Shown here one piece after another: positions 43,559 to 59,581 of a stretch of 64,000 bases of DNA (position 1 is its first letter; the number at the start of each line of letters is the position of its first letter). The translations under genes were made by a program, and so were the position numbers. This DNA is from an uncultured Acidobacteriota bacterium (lineage in GTDB: Bacteria > Acidobacteriota > UBA6911 > CAINFC01): positions 1 through 64,000 of the forward strand of contig CAINFC010000050.1 in the NCBI GenBank assembly GCA_903847975.1, in the 5' to 3' direction. Below the pieces are notes generated by a model. It saw only the letters and a list, made by a program, of their open reading frames with translations. It searched no databases and had not been told where the DNA came from.

Positions 43559-43759
43559 AAGCACCACCTCGCCTGAGGAATAAGAAGGAAAAAGCCGTTT
43601 CGACATTTTCCTATTGCATTTAATTCGGAACCAATGATAAATTACTCTACCATTAGGTTCTGTGGAAAGAACAAAAGTTTTATTTTTTGATCCGGGCCGC
43701 ACGGCGCTTGCGCAAGTCCGGCTTGAATTCATAGTTACTGGCGAAGCAGGAGAACATAA

Positions 43760-44365
43760 ATGCGTCTATTTATGCGACTGCTGAACGGTGCGCTGCTGGG
43801 GATTCTGATCATGGCTCCCCTTGGCGCCCAGGGCAAGGGCAATGCCGAAGTACCCAAGCCCAGCACAGATTCAGGCAGTTTTTTGGAAAATTTGCAGAAA
43901 ATTCAGGCTCGATATCGAAACCTGTTTGAAAACAAGTTCGGGCTGAACCTGGATTTCATCGATAATCCGCAGCTCTTCGACAAGGTTGCCGAGTGGATGG
44001 GCACGCCCTACCGCTATCGCGGCAGTTCGCGGCGGGGCATCAATTGCTCCAATTTCGTTTCCATGCTGTACGGCTACCTGTACAACATAGATATACGCGG
44101 CAGCTCCAGGGAAATATTCAAGGACTATATCGTTCCGATCCCCAAAAACGACCTGCAGGAAAGTGACCTGATTTTCTTCAAGATCCGCAAGAACAGCATA
44201 TCTCACGTCGGGATCTACCTCGGCAACAATAAATTCGCTCATGCGACCATCGGCAAAGGCGTGATTATCAGCGACCTGGATGAAGATTACTATCGGAAGT
44301 ACTTTTATTCCGCGGGGCGGGTGAAAGACTTTTTCGCGATACCCCTATGCTTTATCCATTTCTGA
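43760..44365 (+). CDS. NlpC/P60-family cysteine hydrolase, exported
   Basis: The 201-residue protein has a signal peptide (LFMRLLNGALLGILIMAPLGAQG) and a C-terminal NlpC/P60 domain. The catalytic Cys is C96 in RRGINCSNFV and the His is H149 in SISHVGIYLG, with a further His in FAHAT. Such enzymes cut peptidoglycan stem peptides or related amide bonds outside the cytoplasm. AGGAG lies about 7 nt before the ATG. The domain lacks the SH3 region often found in this family. It is followed 37 nt later by a VanZ-like membrane protein, so both may act at the envelope. Confidence 0.88.
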   Translation: MRLFMRLLNGALLGILIMAPLGAQGKGNAEVPKPSTDSGSFLENLQKIQARYRNLFENKFGLNLDFIDNPQLFDKVAEWMGTPYRYRGSSRRGINCSNFVSMLYGYLYNIDIRGSSREIFKDYIVPIPKNDLQESDLIFFKIRKNSISHVGIYLGNNKFAHATIGKGVIISDLDEDYYRKYFYSAGRVKDFFAIPLCFIHF

Positions 44366-44402
44366 GTTTCCGCTACGCCATGTTGCCGGTTGAGGACCTC
44401 CG

Positions 44403-44807
44403 GTGATCAAAGCATGGTGGCCCGCCTGGCTGATCATGGCGGCCATTTTTATCAACTCCTCCATTCCCAAGGAGAACCTACCGGACTTCGGATCGTGGGA
44501 CCTTCTTTCCAAGAAGAGCGCCCACTTCATTGAATATTCCATCCTGGGTGCCGCCTACCTGCGAGGGTTAAGCTACAAAAAGGCCCCGGTACGAGCCCAT
44601 GTTTTCCTCGGGATCCTCTTCGGATTTCTTTATGCCTTTTCGGATGAATGGCACCAGAGCCGGGTGCCCGGCCGTCAGGCTTCCCTGATGGACGTCGCCA
44701 TTGACACCCTGGGAAGCGGCGCCGGAGCCTGGGCCTGGGCATTCTTCTCGCGCAGGAAAACGGAGCGGAACCCAACCGCTCCCGATTCGGCTGTCGACCT
44801 TTCATAA
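44403..44807 (+). CDS. VanZ-like membrane protein
   Basis: The 134-residue protein starts at GTG 44403. Several membrane segments (WWPAWLIMAAIFINSSI, AHVFLGILFGFLYAF, GAGAWAWAFF) carry the VanZ-family motifs KSAHFIEYSILGAAYLRG and DEWHQSRVPGRQASLMDVAIDTLGSG. VanZ was first known from teicoplanin resistance, but most homologues are of unknown function. GAGG precedes the GTG. The reading frame of the next gene begins 5 nt downstream of the stop, so the two are probably co-transcribed. Confidence 0.88.
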   Translation: MIKAWWPAWLIMAAIFINSSIPKENLPDFGSWDLLSKKSAHFIEYSILGAAYLRGLSYKKAPVRAHVFLGILFGFLYAFSDEWHQSRVPGRQASLMDVAIDTLGSGAGAWAWAFFSRRKTERNPTAPDSAVDLS

Positions 44808-44811
44808 TCAC

Positions 44812-46617
44812 TTGCCGCCCTCTTCCTACCGTCAAAAGCCCGAATTGCCGGCTCCCTCGAACGGAGAGCTTTCTCTTTCCTGGCAGCGCGCAGCGCTGAT
44901 CGGCGGGGTCTGGGGCTCGCTGGAAATCATTCTGGGCAGCTTTCTGCATAACCTGCAGATCCCTTTTACCGGCACGCTGCTGGCTTCCGTCGGCATTTCT
45001 CTTTCCGTGGCCAGCCAGATTCTCTGGCGCCAGCCGGACATTATCTGGCGTGCCGGGGTGATCTGCGCCATGATGAAATCCGTCTCCCCCAGCTCCATGA
45101 TCCTCGGTCCGATGATCGGCATCGCCGGCGAGTCTTTTTTGTTGTATGGCTGCGTTTTTCTTTTCCAGCCGCACCGGCTTTCCTTCTGGCTCGGCGGCAT
45201 GCTGGCCGCAATGATGCCGCTCATTCAGAAGACCGTCAGCTATCTTTTCACCTATGGCTGGGATTTTGCCCGGCTCTACCTCCAGGTCTACCGGTTCGCT
45301 GCCGGCAGCCTGCATGTAACCGACCTGGGCCCCCTGGATCTGATTTATGCGCTGCTGCTCGGCAACGCCCTGCTGGGAGCGGCCGCAGCCGAAGCCGGCA
45401 TTCGCCTCGGACGAAACGTCACCGCTTCCCCTCCCTCCTCTTCCGCTCTGCCGGATGCCGCCGGTGCGGTGGAAGCACCTTTTTCAAGCCCCCCGACCCG
45501 GAAATATTCTCTGCGCTGGCTGGCTTTTCATCTAGCCGCCGTTGCCGGCACGCTGCTTTCTTTGCCCCGTCTGCCCTGGTGGGCGGGAGCCGCAGCCGTG
45601 TCTCTCTACCTCCTGGCCTGCCTGTACCGCTATCCCCAGGCCCTGCGGCGCTTCCGGCAGCCCCGCCTATGGATCGAGCTGACCGTGATCAGCCTGCTGG
45701 CCGGCTGGCTGCTGAGCGGATGGTCCTCGACGGAAGGAAGCGGCCTCCGGCCCTGGGAAGGATTGCGCATCGGCTTTTTCATGGTGTTGCGGGCCGTACT
45801 GGTGGTGTTCGGTTTCGCCTCGGTCAGCGTCGAGCTGCGCAATCCCCAAATCGTCAACTGGCTCTTGAATCGCGGCATGGGCCAGTTTTCGGCCGCCCTG
45901 CAGATTGCCTTCCGCACCCTGCCTGCCATGACCGCTCTTATGGGAAAGGAAAAAGCATTTCTCCGCAATCCTTTCCAGGCCATGGCGCGCATGCTGGCGG
46001 CGGCCCGGACACTGCCGGCTGTAAATCCGGGCAGCGAGCCTCCTTTCGCTCCCACGATTCTGCTCACCGGGCCGCGCGCTTCGGGAAAAACCCAGTTTCT
46101 TTTATCCCTGGCCGAGGAGCTCCGCTCCCGCGGAATCCCGGCCGGCGGGATCCTGGCACCTGGCATCTGGCAGGAGGGAAGGCGCTCGGGCTATGATCTG
46201 CTGGAACCTCTTCCTAACCGGCAAATGCCGCTGTGCCGGCTGGATCCCCTGGCAGGGGGAATCTGCATTGGACCGTTTCATTTTGACCCGGCGGCTATCG
46301 CCGCAGGGCGGCAGGCTTTGACGTCCGCCGCATCCGGCCGCCTGCCGGTCATTTTCGTGGACGAGATCGGCCCTCTGGAAATGCAGGGGCAGGGCTGGGC
46401 CCCGGCGCTGGAAGTTGCTTTGGGAAAACCGGCTTCCCTCCTGGTTTTGGTGGTGCGCCCGGAGCTGGTGGATGCGGTGACCCGGCGATGGGGCTTCCGT
46501 CCCCGCCACATTTGGCACGCCGGCCACATCGACCTGCCGCAGGCCATCGCCCATCTGCAGGGGCTCATCCCCGGCGATTCCGCTTTCGCGGAAATACCCT
46601 GCCTTACCCAGGAATAA
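44812..46617 (+). CDS. Membrane protein with ECF-like segments fused to a THEP1-type NTPase
   Basis: The frame gives about 601 residues from TTG 44812 (start uncertain; the open frame reaches back into the VanZ gene and no clear Shine-Dalgarno is seen). Membrane segments occupy about 30-200 (GSLEIILGSFLHNLQIPFTG, GPMIGIAGESFLLYG) and 235-400 (WEGLRIGFFMVLRAVLVVFG, LQIAFRTLPAMTAL). The second block resembles the CbiQ/EcfT transporter component, the first a substrate-binding-type S component, though neither match is strong. The C-terminal domain has Walker A GPRASGKT near 420-427 and Walker B FVDEIGPLEMQG, as in THEP1/NTPase_1 proteins. It may be a self-contained transport- or nucleotide-related fusion. 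The function is unknown. Confidence 0.72.
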   Translation: MPPSSYRQKPELPAPSNGELSLSWQRAALIGGVWGSLEIILGSFLHNLQIPFTGTLLASVGISLSVASQILWRQPDIIWRAGVICAMMKSVSPSSMILGPMIGIAGESFLLYGCVFLFQPHRLSFWLGGMLAAMMPLIQKTVSYLFTYGWDFARLYLQVYRFAAGSLHVTDLGPLDLIYALLLGNALLGAAAAEAGIRLGRNVTASPPSSSALPDAAGAVEAPFSSPPTRKYSLRWLAFHLAAVAGTLLSLPRLPWWAGAAAVSLYLLACLYRYPQALRRFRQPRLWIELTVISLLAGWLLSGWSSTEGSGLRPWEGLRIGFFMVLRAVLVVFGFASVSVELRNPQIVNWLLNRGMGQFSAALQIAFRTLPAMTALMGKEKAFLRNPFQAMARMLAAARTLPAVNPGSEPPFAPTILLTGPRASGKTQFLLSLAEELRSRGIPAGGILAPGIWQEGRRSGYDLLEPLPNRQMPLCRLDPLAGGICIGPFHFDPAAIAAGRQALTSAASGRLPVIFVDEIGPLEMQGQGWAPALEVALGKPASLLVLVVRPELVDAVTRRWGFRPRHIWHAGHIDLPQAIAHLQGLIPGDSAFAEIPCLTQE

Positions 46618-46630
46618 AAAGCGTTACCCG

Positions 46631-46659
46631 TTGACTCCGACCGCCAAAATCTTTATCAT
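46631..46659 (+). promoter_or_regulatory. Sigma70-type promoter of the giant-kinase operon
   Basis: TTGACT (46631-46636) and TATCAT (46654-46659) are separated by exactly 17 nt, between the NTPase stop at 46617 and the kinase gene. Transcription would start near 46666. It precedes two kinase genes and the glutamate dehydrogenase gene on the same strand. Confidence 0.55.
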
Positions 46660-46760
46660 TCCCCCATGTTACAGTGTCGACGGCTTGAGTGGTGCAATTT
46701 CTCTATCATTTCGGCACAGCCGATGATCCATTCAGGATTAAACCGGATTTGGGAGGCATG

Positions 46761-52423
<5,663 letters not shown>

Positions 52424-52427
<4 letters not shown>

Positions 52428-55400
52428 TAAACGGTCTGCCTCCTTCGGCCCCCTTCGGCCTGATCGTCAATGACGACCCGACACAGCTTAGCCTGCTGTC
52501 GGGCCTGTTGAGCAAGTCGGGGCTGGAGCCCCGCGGATTTCATTCCGCCGAAGCCGCATTGGAGCAGGTATCCTCCTGGGCGGAGGCGTTTCCTGACGAT
52601 CCGGCGGCTATTCCCGCCCTGGTAGTCACCGACCTTTACATGCCGGGCCTGGACGGCTGGCGCTTCTGCCGGCTGCTGCGATCCGCCGAATATCCCGCCT
52701 TCAATCACGTTCCCATTCTGGTCATTTCCGCCACCTTTTCCGGAGACGACGCCGCCGGAATCGCCGCGGATCTGGGGGCCAACTGCTTCCTGCCCGCTCC
52801 GGTTGACGGCCGGCTTTTCCTGGAGCAGGTACAGTCGCTGCTCCGAGGAGAGCGTTTGCGCAGCAGCCTGCGGGCACTGATCGTGGAGGATACCCGGACC
52901 TTATCCCTGATGCTCAAAATGGTGTTTGCCAACAACGGGTACCAGGTGGATACCGCCTTTTCCATCGGCCAGGCCCGGGAGGTCTTCCGCCAGATCGCCT
53001 ATGACGTCGTGGTCCTGGATTACCTGCTCCCCGACGGCCTGGGGGACACGCTCCTCGGTTGGATGCTGGAGGAGCGGCCCGATTGCGTCTGCATCATGAT
53101 GACCACCGATTCCGTACCGGAACTGGCCCTGCAGTGGATGAAGCGGGGGGCGGCCGCCTATCTGCGCAAGCCGTTCGAGCCGGCCTATCTCCTGGAACTC
53201 TGCTCCCGCGCCCGCCGCGAACGCGCCTTGCTGCGCGTCCAGGATCTGCTGGAATTGCGCACCCGCGAACTGCGGGATGCGGAAGAAAAATACCGGCAGC
53301 TGTTTGAAAACATGACCGAAGGAGTGGCTCTGCACGAGTTGTTTTTCGACCCGGAGGGGCGGGTCGTAAGCCACCGGGTAGTCAACGCCAACCCGGCCTA
53401 TTTCCGGCTTACCGGGCCGGCTCCGCAACAGGCTCCGGAGGAAGCCGCCCTTTCCAACGGCAGCAACGGGGCCATTTCCTTCCTCCACGAATTCCAGGAG
53501 GTGGCCCACTCGGGTCAGCCGATTTCCTTTGAAACCTATTATCCCGCGTCCCGGAAGTACTTTCGCATCGCCGTGCTTTCTCCCATGAGCGGATTCTGCG
53601 CCACCGTCTGGGAGGACATCACCCGGAACAAGCAGATCGAAAAATTCCTGCGTCTGCAGCGGGATCTGAACCTGGCCCTCAGCTCCTGCAACGACCTGGG
53701 GCTGGCCCTCGAAAAAATCCTGGAAGCCGCCCTGCAACTGGAGCCCATCGACTGTGGCGGAATTTACCTGGCCGATAAGACCGGGGGTCTGGGCCTGGCG
53801 GTTCATCGGGGGCTTTCGCCGTCCTTCGTAGAAAGCCACCTCTACTTTGGTGCCGACTCCCCGCAGGCCTGGCTGACACGGCAGAGAGAAGCGCACTACG
53901 GCTCCAGCCCGGGTATGATCTCGGAAACCGGCCGGGAGATCAACCAGCAAGGGTTGCGCTGCTACGCCTTTATTCCGGTCTGCCGTGACCAGCAGCTGCT
54001 GGCGGTGATGAACCTGGCCTCGCACTCCCGGGATTCCATCCCCACCGACACGCGAAGCGCCCTGGAGACCATTGCCCAGCAGGTGGCCAGCACGCTGCTT
54101 CGCCTGCAGTCCGATGCGGCTCTGCGGGAAAGCCGGACCAATCTGCAGACTCTTTTCCAATCCATCGACGACTTTTTGTTCGTCATGGATGAAGCCGGGA
54201 ACATTCTGCACACCAACCGTGTCGCGCAGCAGCGGCTGGGGTATGCGGCCGAGGAACTGACCGGGCGGGTCCTGCTTCACCTGCATCCGGAAGACCGCCG
54301 CGGGGAGGTCCTCCGGATTTTTTCCGATATGCAGGCCGGGTGCTGCGAGTTCTGCACCGAGCCTCTGCAAAGCCGCGACGGTCGGCTGATCCCGGTGGAA
54401 ACCCGGGTAACCGCCGGCGTCTGGGCCGGAAAACCGGCCCTGTTCGGCATATCCCGGGACATCGGCGAGCGATTACAGGCGGAAGCCGAGCGCCACAGGC
54501 TGGAATCCCAGAACCGGCAACTGCAGAAGACCGAGAGCCTGAGCCGCATGGCCGGTTCGATTGCCCATCATTTCAACAACCAGCTGCAAGCCATCTCCGG
54601 GTACCTGGAAATGGCCATGCTCAGCGTGGAACCTACCCAGGGAGGGCTTGCCGATTACCTGTCGGAGGCCATGCAGGCCGCCCATCGGGCTGCGGAAATC
54701 AGCTCGCTCATGCTCACCTACCTGGGACAGACCGTGACCAAACGCCAATGCCGGGATATTGCGGACATCTGCAATGAAATCCTCCCGACCTTCCGGGCCT
54801 CTCTGCCGCCCGGGGTGCGGTTGCAAACCGACTTCCCTTCCCCGGGACCTTTGGTCCTGGCCAATGCCGGCCAGATCCAGCAGGCCCTGTCGAACCTGTT
54901 CCGGAATGCCGTGGATTCCTGCCATCCCTCCAGCGACAGCATTCAGTGGGCCATACGTACGGTGACCCATACGGACATTCCCGAAAGAAACCGGTTCCCG
55001 GCCGACGCCCTGCCGCAGGATTCCGACTACATTTGCATCACGCTGCAGGACACCGGGATCGGAATTCCCCCGGCGGACCTGGACCAGCTTTTCGATCCTT
55101 TCTTTTCACGCAAATTCACCGGGCGAGGAATGGGGCTTCCCGTGGTTCTCGGCATCGTGCGGTCCCACGAGGGGATGATCGCCGTGGAGAGCGAACCCGG
55201 ACGCGGCAGCTCCTTTTCGATCTTTCTGCCTCCGGCCAGGGAAAGTGTCCAACTCCGGATGGCCCGCTCCGATGCGCCGGCTCCCCGCTCCAGGCCCGAA
55301 ATGCTGCTGCTGGTCGACGACGACGATTTGGTGCGCGAAACCGCTGCCGCCATGCTGAACTCCTTCGGCGTGCCGTCCCTGGAGGCCAGGGACGGTACGG

Positions 55401-55696
55401 AGGCGTTAGAGCTTTTTCGGAACCACACCGAAAAGATCGGCCTGGTGCTCTGCGACATCAGCCTTCCGGCCATGAACGGCTGGGATACCATGACCGCCCT
55501 GCGCCACCTGGACCCGGACCTTCCGGTCATCCTGACCAGCGGCAGCGACGAAATGCAGGAAATGACCGCGCGGCACTCCGAGAAGCCGCAGGCGTTTATC
55601 CAAAAACCTTTTCAGCTCGACGAACTCCGCCGGGTCATCCGGATGGTCCAGTCCGGCAAGGCGGCTTCCCGGGCAATGCAATCACCTTTCCACTGA
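52424..55696 (+). CDS. Hybrid kinase with two N-terminal receivers, PAS-GAF-PAS, HisKA/HATPase and C-terminal receiver
   Basis: The 1090-residue protein begins with two receivers: LVVTDLYMPGLDG, and then VVVLDYLLPDG near residue 200. A PAS domain, a GAF domain (about 405-560) and a second PAS (about 570-690) follow. The HisKA is of the NtrB-like kind with H715 in GSIAHHFNNQLQAIS, where most relatives have AHDFNN. HATPase motifs are LSNLFRNAVDS, DTGIGIP and GRGMGLPVV. A C-terminal receiver has its phosphoacceptor near D1011 (LVLCDISLPAMNG). N-terminal receivers suggest it accepts phosphate from the upstream relay (its ATG lies in the stop codon of the preceding kinase). No membrane segment is seen. 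Output is unknown. Confidence 0.9.
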
Positions 55697-55719
55697 ACCG
55701 CACGTAAAGGAGAAGATCC

Positions 55720-58700
55720 ATGAATCAAAAACAGTCGGCTAAAACCCGGGACAATGTCAGCGGGAAAATGGTTACTTTCGTGCAGGGCGAATTCATCATT
55801 CAGAAAGCCCTGGAGGTCAAACTCGATGTCCCGCTGCTGTACGAAGTAGTGATTGACCTCTCCTCCGAAGGACTGCTGACGGCCAACAGCATCAACCTGG
55901 CGGCGGGCATTCTGCTGGATCAGCTGGGCCTGCCCAGCTACTTTTTCCAGAACATCACCCGGGAATCGCTGAAAAACATCCTGAAGTCCATCGCCTGCAG
56001 CATCAAGATCCAGGAAGGGGACGTCACCCTTTCCGGCGCGGTTTCCCAGGTACAGTTCGACGTGTCCCACGGCGAGGCGGCGCAGTGGATCCGCATCGCC
56101 ACCCTGGAGACCCGCGACTCCATGGAAACGGTGCTCGGGCCGCTGATCAGCGGGCACCGCCGCGAATATTATTATTCCCCCAGCAACCGGTATTTCACCT
56201 ATGTGGTCAACCCGGAATGCATCAAGGATTACCCCAGGGAGGAATTCAAGAAATCGCAGTTTCTTTTCGCGCGCTCTTCCGACTACACCACCACTCCGGA
56301 GGCCACCCGGGAGCGGTACGAGAAATTCCTGGTCGACTCCCGCAAGTCGGTCAAACCGCTGATCGAGATTTTCAACCTGCCGCAAACCGGCGAAACACGG
56401 GTCATGTATATCGACGATTTTCCCCTGCCGCAGCTGCCGATCCTGCGCCGGATTTTCAACGATCACGGTATGGAACTGAAGCGTGCCTACTGGGAGCCGT
56501 TTTACGCTGAAGGCGAGGTGCGCAGCTCGGCCTGCTCCCTTTACACCATCGGAGAACTGACCCGCAAGCAGGAATCGCGGATCATGGAAGACCTATACTC
56601 CTTCCTGGCGTTCAGCCTCAGCTCCATCTCCGATCTGTATGTCAACGGTTCCCTCTCCTTCAAGGAAATGCTTTTCGCCGGAAACCTGGTCGACTTCACC
56701 CACATGTTCATTTACAAGGAAAATCACGCCGACGAGGAGATTTACCACAGCCTGAGCAATGTGGACCAGAGGGATGCCTTCGCCAACCGCATTCACGAGT
56801 CCAACAAGACCACCTACATCTATTCGACCATCACCGAGCTGGCCAAAAACAACGTCGAGCTCATCCGCATGCTGTTCCGCATTTTCGAACTGCGGTTCAA
56901 TCCGGAAAAGAAGAACGCCCTGTCCGCCCAGGAGGCCCGGGATCTGCTGGACGAGTACCAGCGGACCATTTCCATCCGGTTCATGGAGGACCCGGTGGCC
57001 TTTGAAATCCTGAAATACATGGAGCGCTTCGTCCGCTGTCTCTATAAAACCAACTTCTACCAGCCGGAAAAACGCTCCTTCGCCTTCCGCTTCGACAATG
57101 CCGTCCTGGATCCGCTGGTCTTTAACCAGTACGTATACGGTATCTTTTTCGTGAACGGGCACTATGCCTGCGGCACGCACCTGCGGGCCAAGGACATCGC
57201 CCGCGGCGGGCTGCGGCTGCTGCGCATCACCCATGCCAATCACGGCTTCGAGCTCGACAAGGCGGTGATGCTCAATTACGCGTTGGGCCCCAAGGCCCAG
57301 CGGCTGAAGCACAAGGACATCTGCGAGAGCGGATCCAAGGGAGTGATCGTCCCCCACGCTTATTACGCCGGAATGGGCATGGCCGCCATGTACGACTACG
57401 CCGAAGGGATTCTGGATCTGATTCTCCCTTCGGAAAAAGTGATCGACTACCTGGGCAAGCCCGAGATGGTCTTCTTCGGGCCCGACGAAGGAACCGCTCC
57501 GATGATGGACACCGTTTCCAACCATGCCCGCAGCCGCGGATACCGGTACTGGCGCACCCTGACCACCGGCAAAAGTTCGGGCATCCCACACGACACCTAC
57601 GGCATTCTAACCTCGGGAGACCTGTTCGGACTGCTGGACCGCGAGACCGAGGGGACCGAGCTGCAGATCAATGGCCAGTCGGTGCTGACCACCACCGATA
57701 TGGACCGTATTTACGACCGCATCGGCGGGCAGATCGAAACCAGCGGCATGACCACCACCTGCATCATGTCTTCCTTCCGCACCATGATCGCCCACTACGG
57801 GGACCGGGAAGAGGACCTGCCGCTGATGATGACCGGAGGTCCGGACGGAGACCTGGGCGCCAATCAGATCCAATGCTACAAGGGAAAAATCTGCCTGCTC
57901 ATCGATGGCGGCTCCATTCTGTTCGATCCTCAGGGCCTCGACAAAAAGGAGCTGATGAAGATTGCCTTTATGCGCCACTCTTCTCCGCGGGCCAATTCCC
58001 TGCTCTTCCCCAGAGAGAAACTGAGCAAGGACGGCTTCCAGGTGCCCCTGCAGGGGAAAAACGTGATTCTGCCGGACGGGACACGGGTGGAAGAAGGGGG
58101 GATCTTTCACCGCACGTTCCTGTACAATCCGGCAGTGCGCGAATATGTTCGCCAGGCCGGAATCCGGGCCTTCATCCCCTGCGGAGGTTTCAAGGACACC
58201 ATCCACCGCAACAATGTGAAGGATTTTCTGACCGTCTTCGCCGAACTGAAATATATCGTCGAGGGCGCCAACGTGTTCTTTGACGATTCCGCCCGCCGGC
58301 ATATCGCCCGCTATTCGGAAATCAAACAGGTCAAGGACTCCACGGCCAACAAAGGCGGAGTGATCAGCAGCTCCCTGGCGGAGGTCCTGACCGCCTTTCT
58401 CTTCGGGGACACCTACGAGGAAAACCTGCTCCGGGAAAAGGAGATAGCCACCCGCTGGGAGCTGATCCAAAACATCCATCAGTTCATCATCGAGTGCTCC
58501 GCCTCGGAAACCGACACCCTGATCCGTATTCACGAAAGGTCGCGGCAGCCGCTGTTTGAGCTTTCGGTGGTAACCAGCGAGCAGCTCCTGGCCCTGCAGG
58601 ATATCTTCGAAGAGAAGCTGGAGTCGGTACTGTCCGATGCGGATCTGGTATGGAAGATCCTGGAGCGCTATATTCCGGAAGTCCTGGTTAAAAAGCTGGG

Positions 58701-58875
58701 CCGGAAGCATATCCTGACCACGCTGAACAATCCGGACCTGCAGCCATACCGCAATGCCATCCTGACCAAGAAGCTGGCGGCCATGGCTTTTTACCACTTC
58801 GCCCTCGACTGGGATTCTTTTCTCGCCAAAGTCCAGGAAGACCCGGGGGCTGCCGTCCAAAGCATTGTGTCGTAA
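55720..58875 (+). CDS. Large NAD-dependent glutamate dehydrogenase
   Basis: The 1051-residue protein belongs to the large (about 115 kDa) NAD-GDH class, far longer than the 450-residue hexameric type. An N-terminal regulatory half of uncertain fold precedes the catalytic part with HLRAKDIARGGLRLLRITHANHG and LNYALGPKAQRLKHKDICESGSKG. MVFFGPDEGTAPMMD and later YIVEGANVFFDDSARR contribute to the dinucleotide site. It oxidatively deaminates glutamate to 2-oxoglutarate and ammonium, feeding carbon and nitrogen metabolism. AAAGGAGAAG lies 8 nt before the ATG. It follows two hybrid kinases at 23-nt spacing, so its expression may be tied to them. It ends 30 nt before repeat copy C. Confidence 0.9.
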   Translation: MNQKQSAKTRDNVSGKMVTFVQGEFIIQKALEVKLDVPLLYEVVIDLSSEGLLTANSINLAAGILLDQLGLPSYFFQNITRESLKNILKSIACSIKIQEGDVTLSGAVSQVQFDVSHGEAAQWIRIATLETRDSMETVLGPLISGHRREYYYSPSNRYFTYVVNPECIKDYPREEFKKSQFLFARSSDYTTTPEATRERYEKFLVDSRKSVKPLIEIFNLPQTGETRVMYIDDFPLPQLPILRRIFNDHGMELKRAYWEPFYAEGEVRSSACSLYTIGELTRKQESRIMEDLYSFLAFSLSSISDLYVNGSLSFKEMLFAGNLVDFTHMFIYKENHADEEIYHSLSNVDQRDAFANRIHESNKTTYIYSTITELAKNNVELIRMLFRIFELRFNPEKKNALSAQEARDLLDEYQRTISIRFMEDPVAFEILKYMERFVRCLYKTNFYQPEKRSFAFRFDNAVLDPLVFNQYVYGIFFVNGHYACGTHLRAKDIARGGLRLLRITHANHGFELDKAVMLNYALGPKAQRLKHKDICESGSKGVIVPHAYYAGMGMAAMYDYAEGILDLILPSEKVIDYLGKPEMVFFGPDEGTAPMMDTVSNHARSRGYRYWRTLTTGKSSGIPHDTYGILTSGDLFGLLDRETEGTELQINGQSVLTTTDMDRIYDRIGGQIETSGMTTTCIMSSFRTMIAHYGDREEDLPLMMTGGPDGDLGANQIQCYKGKICLLIDGGSILFDPQGLDKKELMKIAFMRHSSPRANSLLFPREKLSKDGFQVPLQGKNVILPDGTRVEEGGIFHRTFLYNPAVREYVRQAGIRAFIPCGGFKDTIHRNNVKDFLTVFAELKYIVEGANVFFDDSARRHIARYSEIKQVKDSTANKGGVISSSLAEVLTAFLFGDTYEENLLREKEIATRWELIQNIHQFIIECSASETDTLIRIHERSRQPLFELSVVTSEQLLALQDIFEEKLESVLSDADLVWKILERYIPEVLVKKLGRKHILTTLNNPDLQPYRNAILTKKLAAMAFYHFALDWDSFLAKVQEDPGAAVQSIVS

Positions 58876-58905
58876 GGAGGCCGCCCCGGTTAATAGTCAC
58901 ACATC

Positions 58906-59049
58906 TTCTGGCGACAGGCCCTTCCGCCTTTCTTCCCGCTCTTCCTTTCTTCCTGTAAGTCCTATCCTTTCCCAGGAAGACGGGAAGATCAGGAAGGAAG
59001 GAAGAAGAAACCACCCCATTTCGTATGGGGAGAGGGACTTTCGCCGGGC
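58906..59049 (+). repeat. Intergenic hairpin repeat, copy C (left end diverged)
   Basis: The shared blocks GGCGACAGGCCCTTCCGC, CCCGCTCTTCC, TTCTTCCTGT and GGGAAGATCAGGA appear in plus orientation and end with GGGACTTTCGCCGGGC (59034-59049), equivalent to the right terminal repeat of copy B. CCCCAT (59014-59019) and ATGGGG (59025-59030) form an extra 6-bp hairpin not found in the other copies. The left terminal repeat is not recognisable. It lies between the convergent 3' ends of the glutamate dehydrogenase and the response regulator gene. Confidence 0.7.
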
Positions 59050-59109
59050 TATCCGGAGAGGTGGCTTCTCACGATTTCCCGCACCTGACCCCTCCAGGGA
59101 TGGACTTTT

Positions 59110-59571
59110 TCAGACCGGAAGGATGGGCTCCGCGGCTTCCGGGGAATCAGCGGTGCTCTTCCTGCGGTTCTTCAGAGCCCTCCAGGCCTTGATGATCAGG
59201 ATTTCGGAGTCGATGGGCTTGATGACATAATCGGTGACCCCGGCCTGAATCGCTTCCATGATGATTTCCTTATTGTCGATCACGGTGATCATGATGAAGG
59301 GAATTTCTCTGTCACGGGAACTTTCCCGGACCCAGCGGAGAATCTCCAGCCCGCTGATATCGGGCAGACCCCAGTCGCACAGGATCAGGTCGAAGGCCTC
59401 GTTGCGCAGCCTTTCCAGCGCCGTCCGTCCGTCCGCGGTGGAAATACGCCGGCTGCTGGGAAAACCGAGCTTCATGCAGTGCCCGATAATGTTGCGCGTG
59501 AAGTTCATATCCTCGACAATCAGGATTTTGATCTCTTTCAGGTCCTCTCCCTCTACACAGTAATCCTTCAT
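59110..59571 (-). CDS. Single-domain (CheY-like) response regulator
   Basis: The 153-residue protein (start ATG 59571, with GAGGAGGATG just upstream; the frame opens at 59616) is a receiver (about 15-140). Phosphoacceptor motif LILCDWGLPDISG, MITVIDNKE and VTDYVIKP complete the active site. The short C-terminal tail (STADSPEAAEPILPV) carries no output domain, so it probably acts as a phosphate shuttle or by protein contact. It starts 10 nt after the stop of the adjacent hybrid kinase, with its ribosome binding site overlapping that stop, so the two form an operon. Confidence 0.9.
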   Translation of the reverse strand: MKDYCVEGEDLKEIKILIVEDMNFTRNIIGHCMKLGFPSSRRISTADGRTALERLRNEAFDLILCDWGLPDISGLEILRWVRESSRDREIPFIMITVIDNKEIIMEAIQAGVTDYVIKPIDSEILIIKAWRALKNRRKSTADSPEAAEPILPV

Positions 59572-59581
59572 CGCATCCTCC

